From Oscarella lobularis (Eukaryota; Porifera; Homoscleromorpha; Homosclerophorida; Oscarellidae), in the NCBI RefSeq assembly GCF_947507565.1, contig NC_089180.1, positions 2,418,001 to 2,482,000 of the forward strand: a stretch of DNA of 64,000 nt. Reading direction: 5' to 3'. Position numbers and translations under genes: made by a program. This document shows, piece after piece, positions 10,665-22,760 of this stretch. The notes beneath the pieces are model-generated. The model searched no databases. It was not told the origin of the DNA and saw only the letters and a list, made by a program, of their open reading frames with translations. Within the stretch, counting starts at the first letter, position 1. Each line of letters opens with the position of its first letter.

Positions 10665-12265
10665 TTAGTCTAAATTATCTACTATGATCTGGTACTCAGT
10701 TGCTGGTCTTTGGGTATTAACGGTGCCCGAAGCGTTTTTTTGAAGGTAATCTTTTACGCTTTTCTTCCATAACTTGATTTCACTGTCGTAGTAGCTGGCA
10801 ATGTCCTCAAGCTTCCTTATCAGCGTTGTGTGAAAACTGCAGAAACCAAGAGAAGATAGTCGTTTGATTGTTTGCTTGGATGCTCCTCCCCTGTAAAGGC
10901 ACAACGAAATGGTTGACTGGAAGGCTGACATGTGGCCATCCTTGCTTTTAAAAGCACAGCCCCAGCGGACGGAACTAAGAGTCGAAGATCTTTTTTATCT
11001 GAGTCTTCTCTAATAAAGCGTCAGAAGTTGCTGAGCAGGTAAGAATCCGGATGCTTTTTCTACCAGTTCTTTCCAAAATATCTTAAGATCAAAGTCTTTC
11101 AAATCGGCTGCAGAAGTTTTTCGTAGAATGCTTTCGCCATCGTTGGATTTCATCTTGCTCAGCGATTTGCACTCTTGAAAAAAGATACGTGAGACTTCAT
11201 CAAGGACAGCTTCTTTGACTTCCCCGATAGACATTATTGATTGGACAAACTGTCTGCAGTGAGTGGGCGAATCGCTTTTGGAAAGAAATTCCTCCAGTAA
11301 CATTTTCAAGCTATTTAGCACAGGTAAAATTACGCCAGAAGTTTCCTTTATGTGGATTAAAAGGAGATAAATTAATTATTATTTTTGTAGAAGAGTAGAA
11401 AGCAGCTCTCTTTATTTCGTATCTGTTATAATTTAAACGAGGCGACTTGCTGAACACAGGTTTTGGTTGACTTTCTTCCTCTGTGTGTAATGCTTTGAAG
11501 ATTAGTGCGCAGATACAGATATTCTTACCAGTAATTGATTCTTGAAAAGGAGCTTCGCTAAAGAGTGCCTCCATTGGTATAGGCTGCTCATCTTCAACAT
11601 CAGGAACATGTTGTACGTGCATAAATAATTACTGCAAGTGCAGGGCGTACCTATAATTTTAGGAGCAATCCTGCGAAGTGAATGTCCGATAGGAAGTGGA
11701 GCTGATGGTTGACTCGGTGATGACACACCTGCTCTTTTGGCCCGTTTGGAAATGATAAAGGGGCTTTTGAGAGGACTCCCTAACCTAGGCGAAGATGTCA
11801 TCCTTTTGCTAACTGCAGCAAACTGCCGCTGGAATGAGGAGACGAGCTCGGATGTGGCCTGCGAGGCATCAACGAGGGATTTGCAAATTATTCCTAAAAA
11901 TGCGGCTCCTGGAAATACTTTCTGCAGGCTTCTACACGGCGATATATTTCTGCGCAAACAATATTCCTGTTTTGAAGGAGATCTGCATATGCAGCAAGAC
12001 TTCTCTTCCTGCAAATGCAATTTGGAGTTTAGAATTTTCATACTTTGCTCGATCTTTCGGTATCCAGTTTGCACTTTGCCCACGTCCTTGTTGCAACCGT
12101 AGCAAATTAAATCCGGGAAGCCAGGGGGCAAGCTCGGACACAGGCAACGTAAACTGTTCGCTAAGTCGCGGTTCCCTTTCCGGGCGGGGTTGTAGCAGAC
12201 GTCTCTCGAATGGTTGGGCTGACCACACGTCCTGCATGAGAGCCGCGCGGGCGATTTTCAAAGTA
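10665..12265 (-). pseudogene. DUF6589-type protein, N-terminal half
   Basis: The minus strand starts near 12,265 with a zinc-binding segment (SCRTCGQPNHSRDVCYN, then LRCLCPSLPPGFPDLICYGC) and a predicted helical stretch (GKVQTGYRKIEQSMKIL). A GTACGCC...TTGAAG intron of about 60 nt near 11,650 keeps the frame into DEQPIPMEALFSEAP. GTAAGAAT follows as the next donor. Later exons contain QECKSLSKMK, ESILRKTSAADLKDF and MSAFQSTISLCLYRGGAS, ending YQIIVDNLD at 10,669, the first words of the DUF6589 domain. The rest of DUF6589 is missing because the Penelope-like fragment abuts here. The family is expanded in sponges and cnidarians and is unstudied; I believe it is TE-related, but that is inference. 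Confidence 0.6.
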
Positions 12266-12715
12266 AAGACAAAGCCATTATCCTCGCGAAGGTCCAAAGA
12301 GAAGCAAAAGCAAGCTAGAATGCACGCTAGACGCCCCCCTGCCTGCCTTCGAAGGTGATGAAAGCCGTCTCTCGACGTGAGAAGCGTCCTAAGCGTGTGA
12401 AATCAGGATGCGTGTGCACTTTCGGTCGACGCGAACGGCGCTTCGCCGACTCCCGTCGCCCAGCAGGCGTTTCTCGCTGAGACTTGGCAAAGTCCGTTGT
12501 CGGGCGTTTGGTAAGGCCGAAGAGTGTGCAGGCCGTTTGACTTCGATTACCGGATGATCGTCGTGATGGAAACGCTCGCCCGCGATCTTAACGCAATTAC
12601 GGCACGACGCTCGCGATCATAACGCAATAACGCAATTACGGCCTTCCAGCCAATCACCAGCAAGTCTACGGATTCTTGTATACTCGCCGGTGATTGGATG
12701 CTGCTATAATCTGAC

Positions 12716-12801
12716 CCCACCCTCTGTCCCGAGGTTCCAGCCTGTTGTTTGGGACCGTGCGTAGCGCGCGAGACCAAACACAGGCTGGACTCTCGAGCCT
12801 A
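12716..12801. mobile_element. Solo end of a hairpin-terminated foldback element
   Basis: CCAGCCTGT...CCAAACACAGGCTGG forms a strong stem (about 12,738-12,788) followed by ACTCTCGAGCCTA, ending at 12,801. Reversed, this reads TAGGCTCGAG..CCAG..hairpin, the same plan as the ends at 3,028 and 28,213, but with a different stem sequence. I do not see the partner end. Confidence 0.45.
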
Positions 12802-12807
12802 GGTACG

Positions 12808-13556
12808 ACCTGAAGATACAATACAAAAGAGTAGAGGAAATGTACTTGGCGGACACACTGTCCCAAGCATTTCTGCCAGGATCAACGGAAGAAGAGCAGC
12901 AACCAGAAATCTGTCTACAGATACTACAGATGAATCTGAAAGATGGCGTTGACCCAAGCATAATTAAAAAAATCCAATCCGCCACACGCGTCGATCCGGA
13001 ACTACAAGTGCTTACAACGATGGTCTAGGAATGATGGCCCAAAAGAAAAGCCGACACACCTGACGTCGTAAAGCCGTACTACAGCTACAGAGAAACTATA
13101 TCGATGCAGAATGAACTACTGTACAAGGATTTCAGAGTTATAAAACCATATACGCTGAAAAAAAAGATGATGCAGCAACTGCACAGTTCGCATCAAGAAA
13201 TGGAGAGCAGCCTGAGAAGAGCACGTGAAAGCTTCTTCTGGTCTTCCATTACAGGCGCTGTTCGCAAGCACATCTCTGGCTGTGGAGTCTGCAACACAGT
13301 CAAATCAGCGCAGGAAAGAGAACCACTTCAGTCCAGTGAAACGCCAGAGCGCTCACGGACTAAAGTGGAAGAAACGGACATTTTTGAGTTCGAAAAGGCC
13401 AACTACCTTGTTATAGTCGATTACTACTCCAGCTACCTTGAAGTGGAGCCGCTCAAAGATTTGTTCGCTGCGACAACGATAGTCAAGAGTGCGTTCTCCC
13501 GACACAGAATACCTGATACAGTTGTTTCAGACAATGGCACTCATTTTGTTTTTTAA
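12808..13556 (+). pseudogene. Ty3/gypsy RNase H tail and integrase fragment
   Basis: The + strand gives IQYKRVEEMYLADTLSQAFLPG (RNase H end), RVDPELQVLTTMV, then after two in-frame stops (TAG 13,026; TGA 13,032) MQNELLYKDFRVI. The integrase zinc finger follows, HSSHQEMESSLRRARESFFW with CGVCN. The integrase core shows LVIVDYYSSYLEVE (first Asp) and VVSDNGTHF (second Asp), then a stop at 13,554. The third catalytic residue (Glu) is absent because of truncation. It is closely related to the minus-strand fragment at 4.9-5.4 kb. Confidence 0.85.
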
Positions 13557-13812
13557 CAATGGTTTGCAGAGTGTGGTATGATTGGCTTGCCACTTTGGCT
13601 GACTCGAACGTCACATTTGCGTGCTGGTGGCGAAGCATGTCCTTCAAATAAATGTTTTTGTGCTCGAGCAATAGATCCACGGGAATATTCTTCCTTCAGT
13701 ATTAAAGAAGCGATTCCATCGTTGTCGATGCGCATCGGAAGGTGAAAGAAGAGCGTTCTGGTCGACAGTATACCGAAGCGAAGCAAGAGCGTATTTCTGC
13801 CTTTGGTGAGCC

Positions 13813-16800
13813 TTAAGCGTTCAACTCTTCCATGCTTAGATCTTCGTTGATGGCAGAAGATGGACAAAACAATTTCATCCAATCATCCTGATCAACGCCT
13901 TTTTTCTTATTTTCTTTTTTGCTGTCGTCGTCACTTTCCCACGACGCTTCATCAAAAGGCATGGTAAGTACTGCGTCGATGTCGTTTGATATTTCAATTT
14001 TGTTCCGCAAACTTTTACCGACAGTAATCAGAAATCGCTTATAAGAGTCGGCAGCAGAGAGAACCTCTCCGTCGGCTGCCGTTGTCAAATCGCTTAGCTG
14101 ACAAAATGGCTTGTACTTCATCAGCTGGTAGTAGCAGTATTGTTCGTATTTTTTGGCATTCGTCGGATCGCAAGGTATTCGTGGAACAACGCGAACGACT
14201 AACGATTTGCCCCTTTTCCTCAGCTGTCCCTTTGAATTGTAAGTGTAATCCGAATCGTAATCCATGAGGCACAAATTCTGTGCCTCTGCGCTTCGCTTCA
14301 TGTATTCTTCGACGGTTGTTGGAACAGTCGCACTTGCTTTTGACGAACGCGCACTCAGGTCAATTTCTCGCTTGTTTTTTAAGTGCAACGTCTTAAATTC
14401 GCGGGAAGCAGTGACCAGTTTGTCGCCCGTAATAAGATGACACGTTTCCTGAGCCGAATAATCCCGTTCACCAATTGATTTCATTAGCAACTTGGACACA
14501 ACTTTTCGAGAAGGATCGCGCTTGTCAAGACCGTCCACAATCATTTGGAATGTTTGTGCAAGCGTTGTTGATTGTGGCTCACTCTTGGTTGCGTACTTTA
14601 CGACGTACTTGGCAAGTCCAAAAGTACTTACGCAAACTTGCATATCAACGTTTGATCTCCAACCCTGAAGTTGTAAAGGATTTTGATTCGTGGGTCGTTT
14701 CGTTTTCGTTTTGTATCGACCGAAGGCTCTATTAGGTTATGCGGACATATTTTGAACTTTGTCTCCTTCTGCAAAACTTTTGGAAAGTGAAAGCGGCATA
14801 CTTTAGTTTAGTGCCATCGCCCAGATCTTTCAAGCAAGCTTTGCTCTCTGTATGCCTTTGAACAGTGGCAATGAGCCTCTCGTAATCCGTGTCGTGATCC
14901 TTCACATCGCGCCACCTCTGATGGCATGGATGATCACTCGGATGCACCTTGGGCATTTGACCATCACCTGCATCGTCGAAAGAAGGATTAACTGTTGACA
15001 ATAGCCAATCTGAAAATTTGACTATGTCTTTTCCTTCTGGCGCACAAATGCGTTCGACCGCTTTTAATTTGGCTTTCTCGTTATACTGCAAATCCATTTC
15101 AGGATACTCTTTTATACGTTTTATTATCGTTTTGAAGTCGGGTGCATCTCGTATCCAACCAAGACCGTGCAAATGAGCACTTCCTCGGTGTTGATACTCA
15201 ATGCGAGCCCAGTAGTGCTCGAAGCCAAGAACTGGTACCAAAAATGTTTTTAAAAATTTAAACGCTCGTCGAGTGAAAAACCAATCTGCTGACATTGGAT
15301 TTGAATTCAACGTTTCGTTTCGTTTTCGATAGCTACGATACAACTCCTCGGACGTGCTATCTTTATTGTAGTGCTGTGCAAGATCAAAGAGCTCGGGCCA
15401 GTGCAAATCAGCTGCACTAAGAGTAAAAAAGCAGCTGGGCTGACCGAGTTTTTCTTGCATAGCAAATAAATTTCGTCTTTGCATTATCAAATACTGCTTT
15501 GAGCCGTGCAAACTTTTTCCAAAGTGAAATACTTTGGATGCAAAATCGGGAGTTGAAGAAGTCTTCGACATCTTTTGCAACTCTTCGACAGTTAATTTTG
15601 CCTCTTCTGGATTTTGTTTAATAAACACACGCCAAGTTTCCAACGCTCGCCAACGCATCAAAGTGTTCAGTGCAAAGTATCTAAAGCGTGGATGCTGAGC
15701 AAATCGCCCGTCTTTGTAGCGCATCAAATGTTTTAGATAATCTGCAAGAGTCACCGATTGAACTCGTGGACTCCTGAAGTCACCTGCTCCAGTTGGGAAA
15801 AGCGTTGGAAATGCTTGCGTCTAGTAGCCTTCGGTGGTAAACTCACTTATAGGAGTGCTACCACAGGTAGGCCATTTCATGAAAGCTGAGCTTTCATCTA
15901 CTGTTTCATCGTCGGACGGTGACGATTTTTGTTCAGACGATTGTTTCTTAGCGCTATACCAAGGTTTATTATTTATTTTGTTAATGACTTTGCGTATTTT
16001 CTCCGTTTCTGTCAGTCCCAATGAGGTCGACGGCAAAACAGAGTGGGAAAATTCGATATTATCATCGTTTCCTTCACCTGTTTTGCACGCGTCCGCTTCA
16101 GGTGCATTGGCACCGACAGGAGAAATGTCATTAGCTACATCATCTATCCAATCATCATCAATTTCAATCGTTTGAAGTTCTTTAAGCTCTCCGTCTTCAG
16201 GAAGAGCATCTAGCGCTACGGAATCTATTTTAATGTTACTGTAGTAGTTGTTTCGCTTTAGAAACACAAGTGCTGCATAAACTCGATCTCGTCGAACGCG
16301 AAATTCCATCACATTCCCGGAAATTCGCTTTCGACGTACAATTACTGTACCCAAGTTGCTCGCTGTTCGAGGCAGGCTGTTTACAACGGGTTGCACGTCC
16401 TGTGGCAAATTTAGAACGTGACCGCTGTAGCCATACTGCCTTCCAGACGGCAACCTGAATACGTTCATCATAAGCGCTATTTGCGATATGAGCATTTCCT
16501 CTAAAGTAGATAAGTCCCTAAGCAGCGGTGGAACGCTGCCAGGATTCATATTATTTTCTGAGGTAAGAAGGCCCGTTTGATCACTTCCGTGATCAATAAA
16601 GCACTGCCAGCACATCTCGGTGTCAGCCTTAATTCGCAATGTAGGCCAAGACTCATCTACTCTCGTGTTCGAATGACGAATGACGTCTTTGGCTAAGCGC
16701 TCCCGGCGCACTTCTTCTGCTTCGGCTTCTCGACTAAATACCTTTTTGATTGTATCACTTCTGCGCCTCTTACTTCGCTCAAAAGCACTTTCCATAGCTC

Positions 16801-16905
16801 TCTTTTCGTTATTCCACTGTCGATCATGATTCTTGGCATTTTCTGCTTCCTTCTTAGAGCGCTTAGAACGACGTCGGCGAGACCTTTCACGTTGGCGACG
16901 GCGAT
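13813..16905 (-). pseudogene. Helitron Rep protein, N-terminal and Rep domains (DUF6570-like type)
   Basis: A basic N-terminus (about 16,905-16,740, RRSKRSKKEAE) leads to a DUF6570-like region (CWQCFIDHGSD, NNMNPGSVPPLLRDLSTLEEMLISQ, GQYGYSGHVLNLPQDVQ). The Helitron_like_N domain (DYLKHLMRYKDGRFAQHPRFRYFALNT) precedes the HUH motif AHLHGLGW near 15,180. Next are CRFHFPKVLQKET and the Tyr motif LAKYVVKYATKSEP near 14,600. Breaks are one in-frame TAG at 15,821, a frameshift near 14,815 and another near 14,680. No Pif1 helicase follows below 13,813, so the C-terminal half is gone. In a whole element this protein nicks and joins DNA for rolling-circle transposition. Confidence 0.85.
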
Positions 16906-17264
16906 TCCACCAAAGAGGGACCTTTGTTACTTTTTAGGGGTCCTCATAACCGCAAAATGTCTCCGAATCGAGACGGCTATCTTTTACTTTGCTACAGATC
17001 GGAAGTCATACTGATAGATGCATCAACTGAGTGAATCAGGCGCACCGACGATGCTTCAACCGTTGTCTCGTCGCTGACAAACGGGCGCATCTGCTCTTTT
17101 TTACTAAAAAAGAACGTACTTGAGAATCGCTTGAAGAGAAGTCGCTCATTGTCCTTGCAATCGCAAATCCAAATGAATGAATGACCGTCTCATTGTTACG
17201 TCATTTCTCTTACGTCATCTTGTACAGTACGATCATTAATTCATACCCTGTTTCAAAGAAGGTA

Positions 17265-17335
17265 GATCGATCGGCCTAGCGATCGATCTTCGATCGGCCT
17301 ACCGATCGATTGGCCTAGCAATCAATCTTCGATAA
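17265..17335. repeat. Short palindromic tandem repeat (ATCGATCGGCCTA)
   Basis: Three imperfect ~24-bp copies of GATCGATCGGCCTAGCGATC-like sequence sit in a row. Each unit is itself a near-palindrome. No gene overlaps it. Confidence 0.6.
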
Positions 17336-17599
17336 ATGCACTTTACAAAATTGCTATACAGGGGTTCGCAATTTAGATACTGTGACGTCACCTTTTTCGG
17401 TACATTTTCTTCCAAATACGGGAGATTATGACAGCACAATGAATGTGATGTCATAAAGGTACGCTAAGTTTGCTCACCTTTTAGTCGTTCAAAGTCGTCG
17501 CTTCCCGGTGCCGGCTTTTGCGGCGGCATGGCATTTTCAGCAGCCTGCGTATTTTCTTCAGCCAGTGAGTCTTCTTTTCGGCTGTCAGAGACGAACTTT

Positions 17600-18060
17600 G
17601 GTGCTTCTGAAAGTGGCGGGAACAGAGAAGAACTTGCAGACCAATTGTAGTCCCCGTAGTCTTTTCCGAATATCAAAGCCTCTGTCTGCCAGAATCGTAT
17701 CTCCCGGCAGGAGGAAGACAACTACTTTCAGTGAGACGCTTGTCGCTCACTTTGCCACCCCACCCTTCTGAAATGAAACTTATGGATCCCTAAGGCGTTA
17801 TTGCGATATAGTACTTGACCGTATTATGATGTTTATATGTACTAAATGTCTGTACCCTTGCCAGCAAGGTCGTGGGCCTTTTAAGGAATATTTCAAAGCA
17901 GTCAATAACTGCAACACACGTGGGACAGTGCCTCACGAATGCGAGTGGCCTGGTAGCAAGAAGCACTTCTCTCTCAAAACAGACTTTGAGATGTTTCGAG
18001 ACGAGCCACGCTTTACGCCGTCTTTCGGTCACCTCGCGCAAAGCTTTGCTTTTTCCCGTG
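17600..18060 (-). pseudogene. DDE_4 (PIF/ISL2EU-like) transposase fragment
   Basis: The minus strand reads [21 protein letters not shown], then [18 protein letters not shown], stop [25 protein letters not shown]. In a shifted frame [19 protein letters not shown] follows. These are the first and second Asp motifs (IDCFEIF; ADRGFDI) of DDE_Tnp_4 transposases. The last catalytic residue region is not recognisable below 17,600. There is one nonsense codon at about 17,791 and one frameshift near 17,715. The N-terminal part above 18,060 is too degenerate to assign. Confidence 0.8.
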
Positions 18061-18662
18061 ACAATAGCAGGAAGACGGTAAAAGCTTCTTGTTTTTCGCC
18101 ATTCGCGAGGTTTTTGCAGCCGACAACAGCACAGAAGTTCACCATGTCGAAAGTATACGCTCGGTTGTTCTCCAGCACGTGAACTAATTAGGAAGACACG
18201 CCTACTGCAACCGGTCTATACATAATGTGACGTCATATAATTTCGAGCAAGGTTAAATGCAGCTTTGTGCAAACAATAAAGCGCATGCGCGAAGGGTTCT
18301 TCCTTTTCTTGAACTACGTACTACATACACCTACCAATGGCTGAACAGTAACAAGGTCAATGTTACTGCAAATAAAAGTAAGTAATATAATTGTTAGTGG
18401 AACAGTAAAATAGTGAAATTGTGGAACAGTATAGCGTAGTGAAACACTAGAGACTGTAGTATAGAGTAGTCGAACAGTACAGCTAGTAGTTAACACGGTG
18501 GAATGGTGGAGCTGTTGCGAACTGTTTACCAATTGATAAAATAAATTAAAACCTTCTTCAGTTCTCATCTTCTGTAAAGTTTTTCTGATAGCGTTGCCCA
18601 TTTCCTGACCTTCCACCGCAGAGAGTGAACGACTCTGAAGATGTCGACTAAGGTTGTCAGCA

Positions 18663-18990
18663 CCCCTCTTCTCGCGACACTTTCCGCAATCGGTCCTCTG
18701 CTTGCGCTGTTCGCTGTGTTTCCTTTGCGATTACTTCGAATTGCTCTTCGCATCCTTTTGCGACTCTTATTGGCTTCGCGCGGTGAGCTAATTTTGTTGC
18801 CTCACGCGCACCGATCTGATCGACAGTTTTCGCAGGCAACAAAATGGGCGGACCGCGCGAAGCCAATGAGAGTCGCAAAAGGATGCGAAAAGAAATTCGA
18901 AGTAATCGCAAAGGAAACAGAGCGAACAGCGCAAGCAGAGGACCGATTGCGGAAAGTGTTGCGAAAAGGGGGGCGGGGGTGCGCAAGGAA
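18663..18990. mobile_element. Palindromic (foldback) element
   Basis: Left arm 18,663-18,820 and right arm 18,835-18,990 are inverted copies, with a short spacer around 18,825. This explains why both strands show near-identical Leu/Arg-rich ORFs here. The outer ends are GCACCCC/GGGGTGC. A target duplication is not obvious. The ends differ from the TAG-CTCG foldback family. Confidence 0.75.
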
Positions 18991-19084
18991 ATTAAATTGG
19001 CTCTGCATGGCAAGCCAATGAGAGACCGAGCAGCAATCATGTGATCGTCATCGTTTCCTAGCGGAAAGTGGCTTTCTCACTACG

Positions 19085-19996
19085 GCATACAATCTCCTGA
19101 CCGAAGTTCTCTAGGCATAGCGGATGACACTCCGCAAGAAACATTAGCAGAACTGTTGTATAACCTTCGCGAAATGAACCACATTATTGAGGCCAGGACC
19201 CCGAGTCCTAACCCTGACCAATACGAAGCCTACGATGCCATTTGCTGCCACTCTCCTTCAGGGGGTAAAACGGCTCACTCTACTTTCAAATTACCACTAG
19301 ACCTCTGCAAGGAAGACCACCCCTCCTGCAACATCGAAAGAGGCACAGTTAAATCTCGACAATAAACTGAGTGTCTGCGACGAATGCATTATGACCCATG
19401 GGCGCGCTCTTGAAGCTCTTGATCGCACGCTCCGCGACATTCGGCAAAACGACATTTTTATGGGCGGCCTCACTCTTCTCTTAGCAGGCGACTTTCGTCA
19501 AACCCTCCCAATCTAGAAGTACGCGTCTTGACCAATTACAGGCGTTTCTGAATGCATCTAGAACACTCTGCCCAACAGTAAGAACCTTGCATCTCAGCAC
19601 AAATATGAGAGTGCACCTCGAAAATGACGTTATCGCAGGCCAATACGCCGACCTCCTTCGAATAGGAAACGGTGAAATCCCAACAGACGAATGCAACTTT
19701 TTCGAAATTCCGTGCGAAAATCCTATTTACTTTCCCGAACAACTTAAAAACGCCGTTTTTCTTGACCTCGCCGCTAATTTCACCGACCAAAGCTGGCTAT
19801 CGAAACGAGCAATTCTTGCACCTACAAACGATGCAATGGAGACAACTAAGGACTCTCTACTTGACCAAATACCAACCAAACTTAAAGAATACCCCTCGAT
19901 GGACACTCCAGTTGACGATGACGGAGTAGTACTTTTTCCCATGCACAGAACGTCTTAATTCCCTTGACCCCCCTGGGTTTCCTCCGCATATACTAC
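19085..19996 (+). pseudogene. Helitron Pif1-like helicase, internally deleted
   Basis: The + strand contains EAYDAI, then directly GGKTAHSTFKLPLDLCKED. The Walker A region that lies between these in the copy at 51 kb (APGGTGKT) has been deleted. Later motifs are DECIMTHGRALEALDRTLRDI, LLLAGDFRQTLPI and STNMRVHLENDV. They continue with NGEIPTDE, AILAPTNDAM and RLNSLDPPGFPPH. Several frameshifts and stops are present. The fragment ends exactly where the foldback terminus TAGTCTCGCG begins at 19,997. Confidence 0.85.
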
Positions 19997-20434
19997 TAGT
20001 CTCGCGTGGCCAGAACCTTCCCCTGTTTGATATAAAAATCACAGAGAAAGGGTCTGGGGACATCCCTTTGATCTTCTGGTGTTTCGCTCCACCCGTTAAT
20101 GAGGGAGAACACGCCTAGCACAAGACCTTTTTGTCCCACGGACAAGTATTTACCTTCTACGCTTAAGGCAGCGAAAACGCTATGCACAACGCAATTGCTC
20201 GTAAAAGTTCTTTTGTTATTTTACCCGCGGCGATACCAATACGTTGCTCGAACGGTACGCAACGGGTTTAGCCGTAACTGTCGCGAAGGGTGGCTTGATC
20301 CACCCGTTCTGAGAGTTTCGCCAAGTTACTCCATCGAAAAACGTTCGGGTACCTCATAAAAAAGCACCGTTCTGGCGTTGCGGTTCTGTTGTCGCTGCCG
20401 TAAGCGTAGAAGGTAAATACTTGTCCGTGGGAGG
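19997..20434. mobile_element. Foldback element, left end intact, right end lost
   Basis: The left end TAGTCTCGCGTGGCCAG with a subterminal hairpin (to about 20,058) matches the 381-bp and 28-kb elements. Inner arms 20,138-20,182 and 20,391-20,434 are inverted copies (CCCACGGACAAGTATTTACC and its complement). Beyond 20,434 the right arm diverges and no terminal CGAGACTA is found. The element lies inside the Helitron helicase fragment. Confidence 0.65.
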
Positions 20435-20544
20435 GGACCCCGCCTAATTTTGAACGGGTTACCTCAGGGTACCCGCCGTAACCTCGGCCGCGATAAAACG
20501 CCAAACGACATCCGTGTGCTCCGCTGCCGAGCGCATTTTACGCT

Positions 20545-21302
20545 TTGACCGTGAACGCGGGGTTCAACCATCGTCATAGCCTATGCGAAAGCCGTTTGCC
20601 ACGGGTAGCCAACATCACAACACCCTTCAGCTCGACTCAGTCGACGTTCGACGATTTTTTCAGCTTTCCACCGCTTGCCTATCTCGTCGATTTTGACAGC
20701 ACAAATGTCGATCCGACGCTCTCTACTGAAGAAATTGACGCCGAGTTGCGAGTCTCACTTGTTCGCCGCTATTTGTTTAAAACCCTGCCTTTTATTTTGA
20801 ACGCATTGCGGAATTTTCTAACATATCTTTTTTGAATCTCAGCAACGCGTGTGTTTAATTAATTTCATGACATAATTATATGATTTGTTGAACTTTTGCT
20901 CAATGTTTGACGACGCTCAACGTTTCAGAATGCTCCATACCAAACCTTATAGCTCTACATCTAGACATTCTCTTCGCAAGAAATCTTAATCATTTAGGAT
21001 ACCACGATCTTCCAGTTGCTGAAGATGTGACGGATTCGAATAAGGAAAGCCTCTTGTCTACGTTCAAAGTTGCTTTTAATTGTTTTTTGTCTTTGAATTT
21101 TCTTGATGTTGGCTGGATAAAGGACGCTCAAACAGTAACTGGTTGGGACATTGCGTGCGCTATTCTAAAATGTCTAAGATCCGGAATGACTCACCTGAAC
21201 GTATCTGGTCTAACCTCTCTTTGTAAAAATTTTTGCTTCGTCAAAGATCTTGGCATTGAACGCAGCCTTCAATACCTTGGCGCTTTTCACATAATGCGAT
21301 AA
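20545..21302 (+). CDS. Possible two-exon leucine-rich-repeat-like gene fragment
   Basis: Two ORFs follow each other. The first (20,545-20,835) is hydrophobic towards its end (RRYLFKTLPFILNALRNF). The second (from about 20,907) begins LTTLNVSECSIPNL, and later has NFLDVGW, then THLNVSGLTSL. The L..LNVS..... spacing resembles leucine-rich repeats of the ZYG11/ZER1 kind, substrate receptors of cullin-2 ligases, but I cannot confirm this. Stops close both ORFs. No start context or complete exon structure is clear. Confidence 0.3.
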
Positions 21303-21559
21303 CGACGATGACAACGACTATGTCGACGTTGCATGACTACAACTCTTCAACTATTTTAAGTAGCGATTTAGAGGCTGAAGCCAACAATTTGAAAAACGAT
21401 GTGACAGAAAATATACTCCAGCGAAAATTAAAGTCACTGTAGGACAATAGCTTACGTCTAGCCAAAATTGTAGATGACGGTAAATGTGGTGTCTATGTCT
21501 CCCTGTGAAAGTAAAACCGCTTTTTTCTGTGGGGTTATACGGGTCTTTTTTACGTCACC

Positions 21560-21721
21560 GGTAGCAAAGTCGGTCTCGTACTGGCTTTCGACGCGTCGCC
21601 GCTCTTGCCCACGTAGCTCGAAGTAAACTGGGTCACTGCCTGTGATACTTCAAGCTACGAGGACGGAAAAGAGGAGAACGGCGACGCGTTGATAGCCAGT
21701 ACGAGACCGACTTTGCTACCG
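21560..21721. mobile_element. 162-bp near-perfect palindromic MITE
   Basis: The element begins GGTAGCAAAGTCGGTCTCG and ends with its complement CGAGACCGACTTTGCTACC. The inner part (AGCTcGAAGT ... ACTTCaAGCT) continues the pairing, so the whole unit folds as one hairpin with a small loop. It abuts a Helitron fragment. No coding capacity. Confidence 0.8.
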
Positions 21722-21744
21722 AGAACCCGAGAACAACGAAGACC

Positions 21745-22760
21745 TACCTACCTGTTGTCAACGTGAAATCTGCCTATGGTCGTTTCTACTTCACCGTCTT
21801 CTGAAGATCGACGTCGGTATAGAGGATAACCGTTGAGGGATGCAATCATGAATGGTTTTGCGCAAAAACTCTCTTGGATAGTGTTTGGTGCATTGACCTG
21901 TTTTCATGCAAAAAAGTCTCGGATTAAGTTGGCCGCAAGGTCCGTGAATCCTGTGCCTGGTTATTGTTGCGAAAAGTGATGGTCTTCGTTGAGATCGGGA
22001 AGTTCGGCGCTTATGATGCTGTCTATTTGATCAGGACGAATTTTTTCTACCATCCAAGAGAGGCAGTGAACGTGAGGTAGGCCGCGCTTTTGCCACTCGA
22101 TGTGGCACCTTTTGATGCCGTTAATGTGTTGCGTTTCCACGAGGTACATGAACCTTTGAACTTTTAATCGGAACACTCGGGCTATAAGATCGTGTTGATC
22201 TTATGGCGTTTTTCCGGAAAGGAGTTTGCTCGTAATTTCCAGCCAATTGGTATTGCAGGTCATGGTTATGAATAAATCGGAAGCTCCGTGATGCTTGACG
22301 TACGTCATTGCGTCTTGGCACTTTTCGTGCATGTATCGCGGTCCTCCGGTAAATGAAGAAGGCAAAACGACTAATTGATCAACGTTCCTCACGTCGCCAT
22401 CATTTTTGACCGCATCTCTTAGTGCCGTGTAGGAGGCAGCACGAAGTTGTTCTTGTTTAGTGCGAAGGTGGTTCAGTCTGTCGGTTTCGATTATTCAAAA
22501 ACGTCGACAATGAATTGGTGAGACAATTCGCCTGCACGCAGAAGAATGTTAAAGTCGCCGTCGTGCTGCATGATTCGAAATGCGTAAAATTGCAGCATAG
22601 ACATTTTTTTCTCGGTGATTTGATTTGTTCGCGGATCCTTCTGTCTGCACAATATTGTGTAGCCATCTTCTCCTCTTGGAATAGAAGCGAATACTGTAAG
22701 GAATCGTATGATCTATGAATTTTGGTAATGCGTTTAATTCCACACTTTTTCACCTAGCTC
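21745..22760 (-). pseudogene. Helitron Rep fragment, second copy of the 47-52 kb family
   Basis: Downward on the minus strand: KRITKIHRSYDSLQYSLLF, then QLVVLPSSFTGGPRYMHEKC and MTYVKHHGASDLFITMTCN. It continues KVQRFMYLVETQHINGIKR, the HUH motif in KRGLPHVHCLSWM, and GQCTKHYPREF. Each block has its counterpart at 48.9-49.9 kb. Frameshifts occur between nearly all blocks. The portion with the catalytic Tyr and the helicase is missing. Confidence 0.85.

Noticed and set aside
18641-19040. Leu/Arg-rich ORFs on both strands resembling membrane proteins
   Set aside because: Mirror images caused by the palindromic element.
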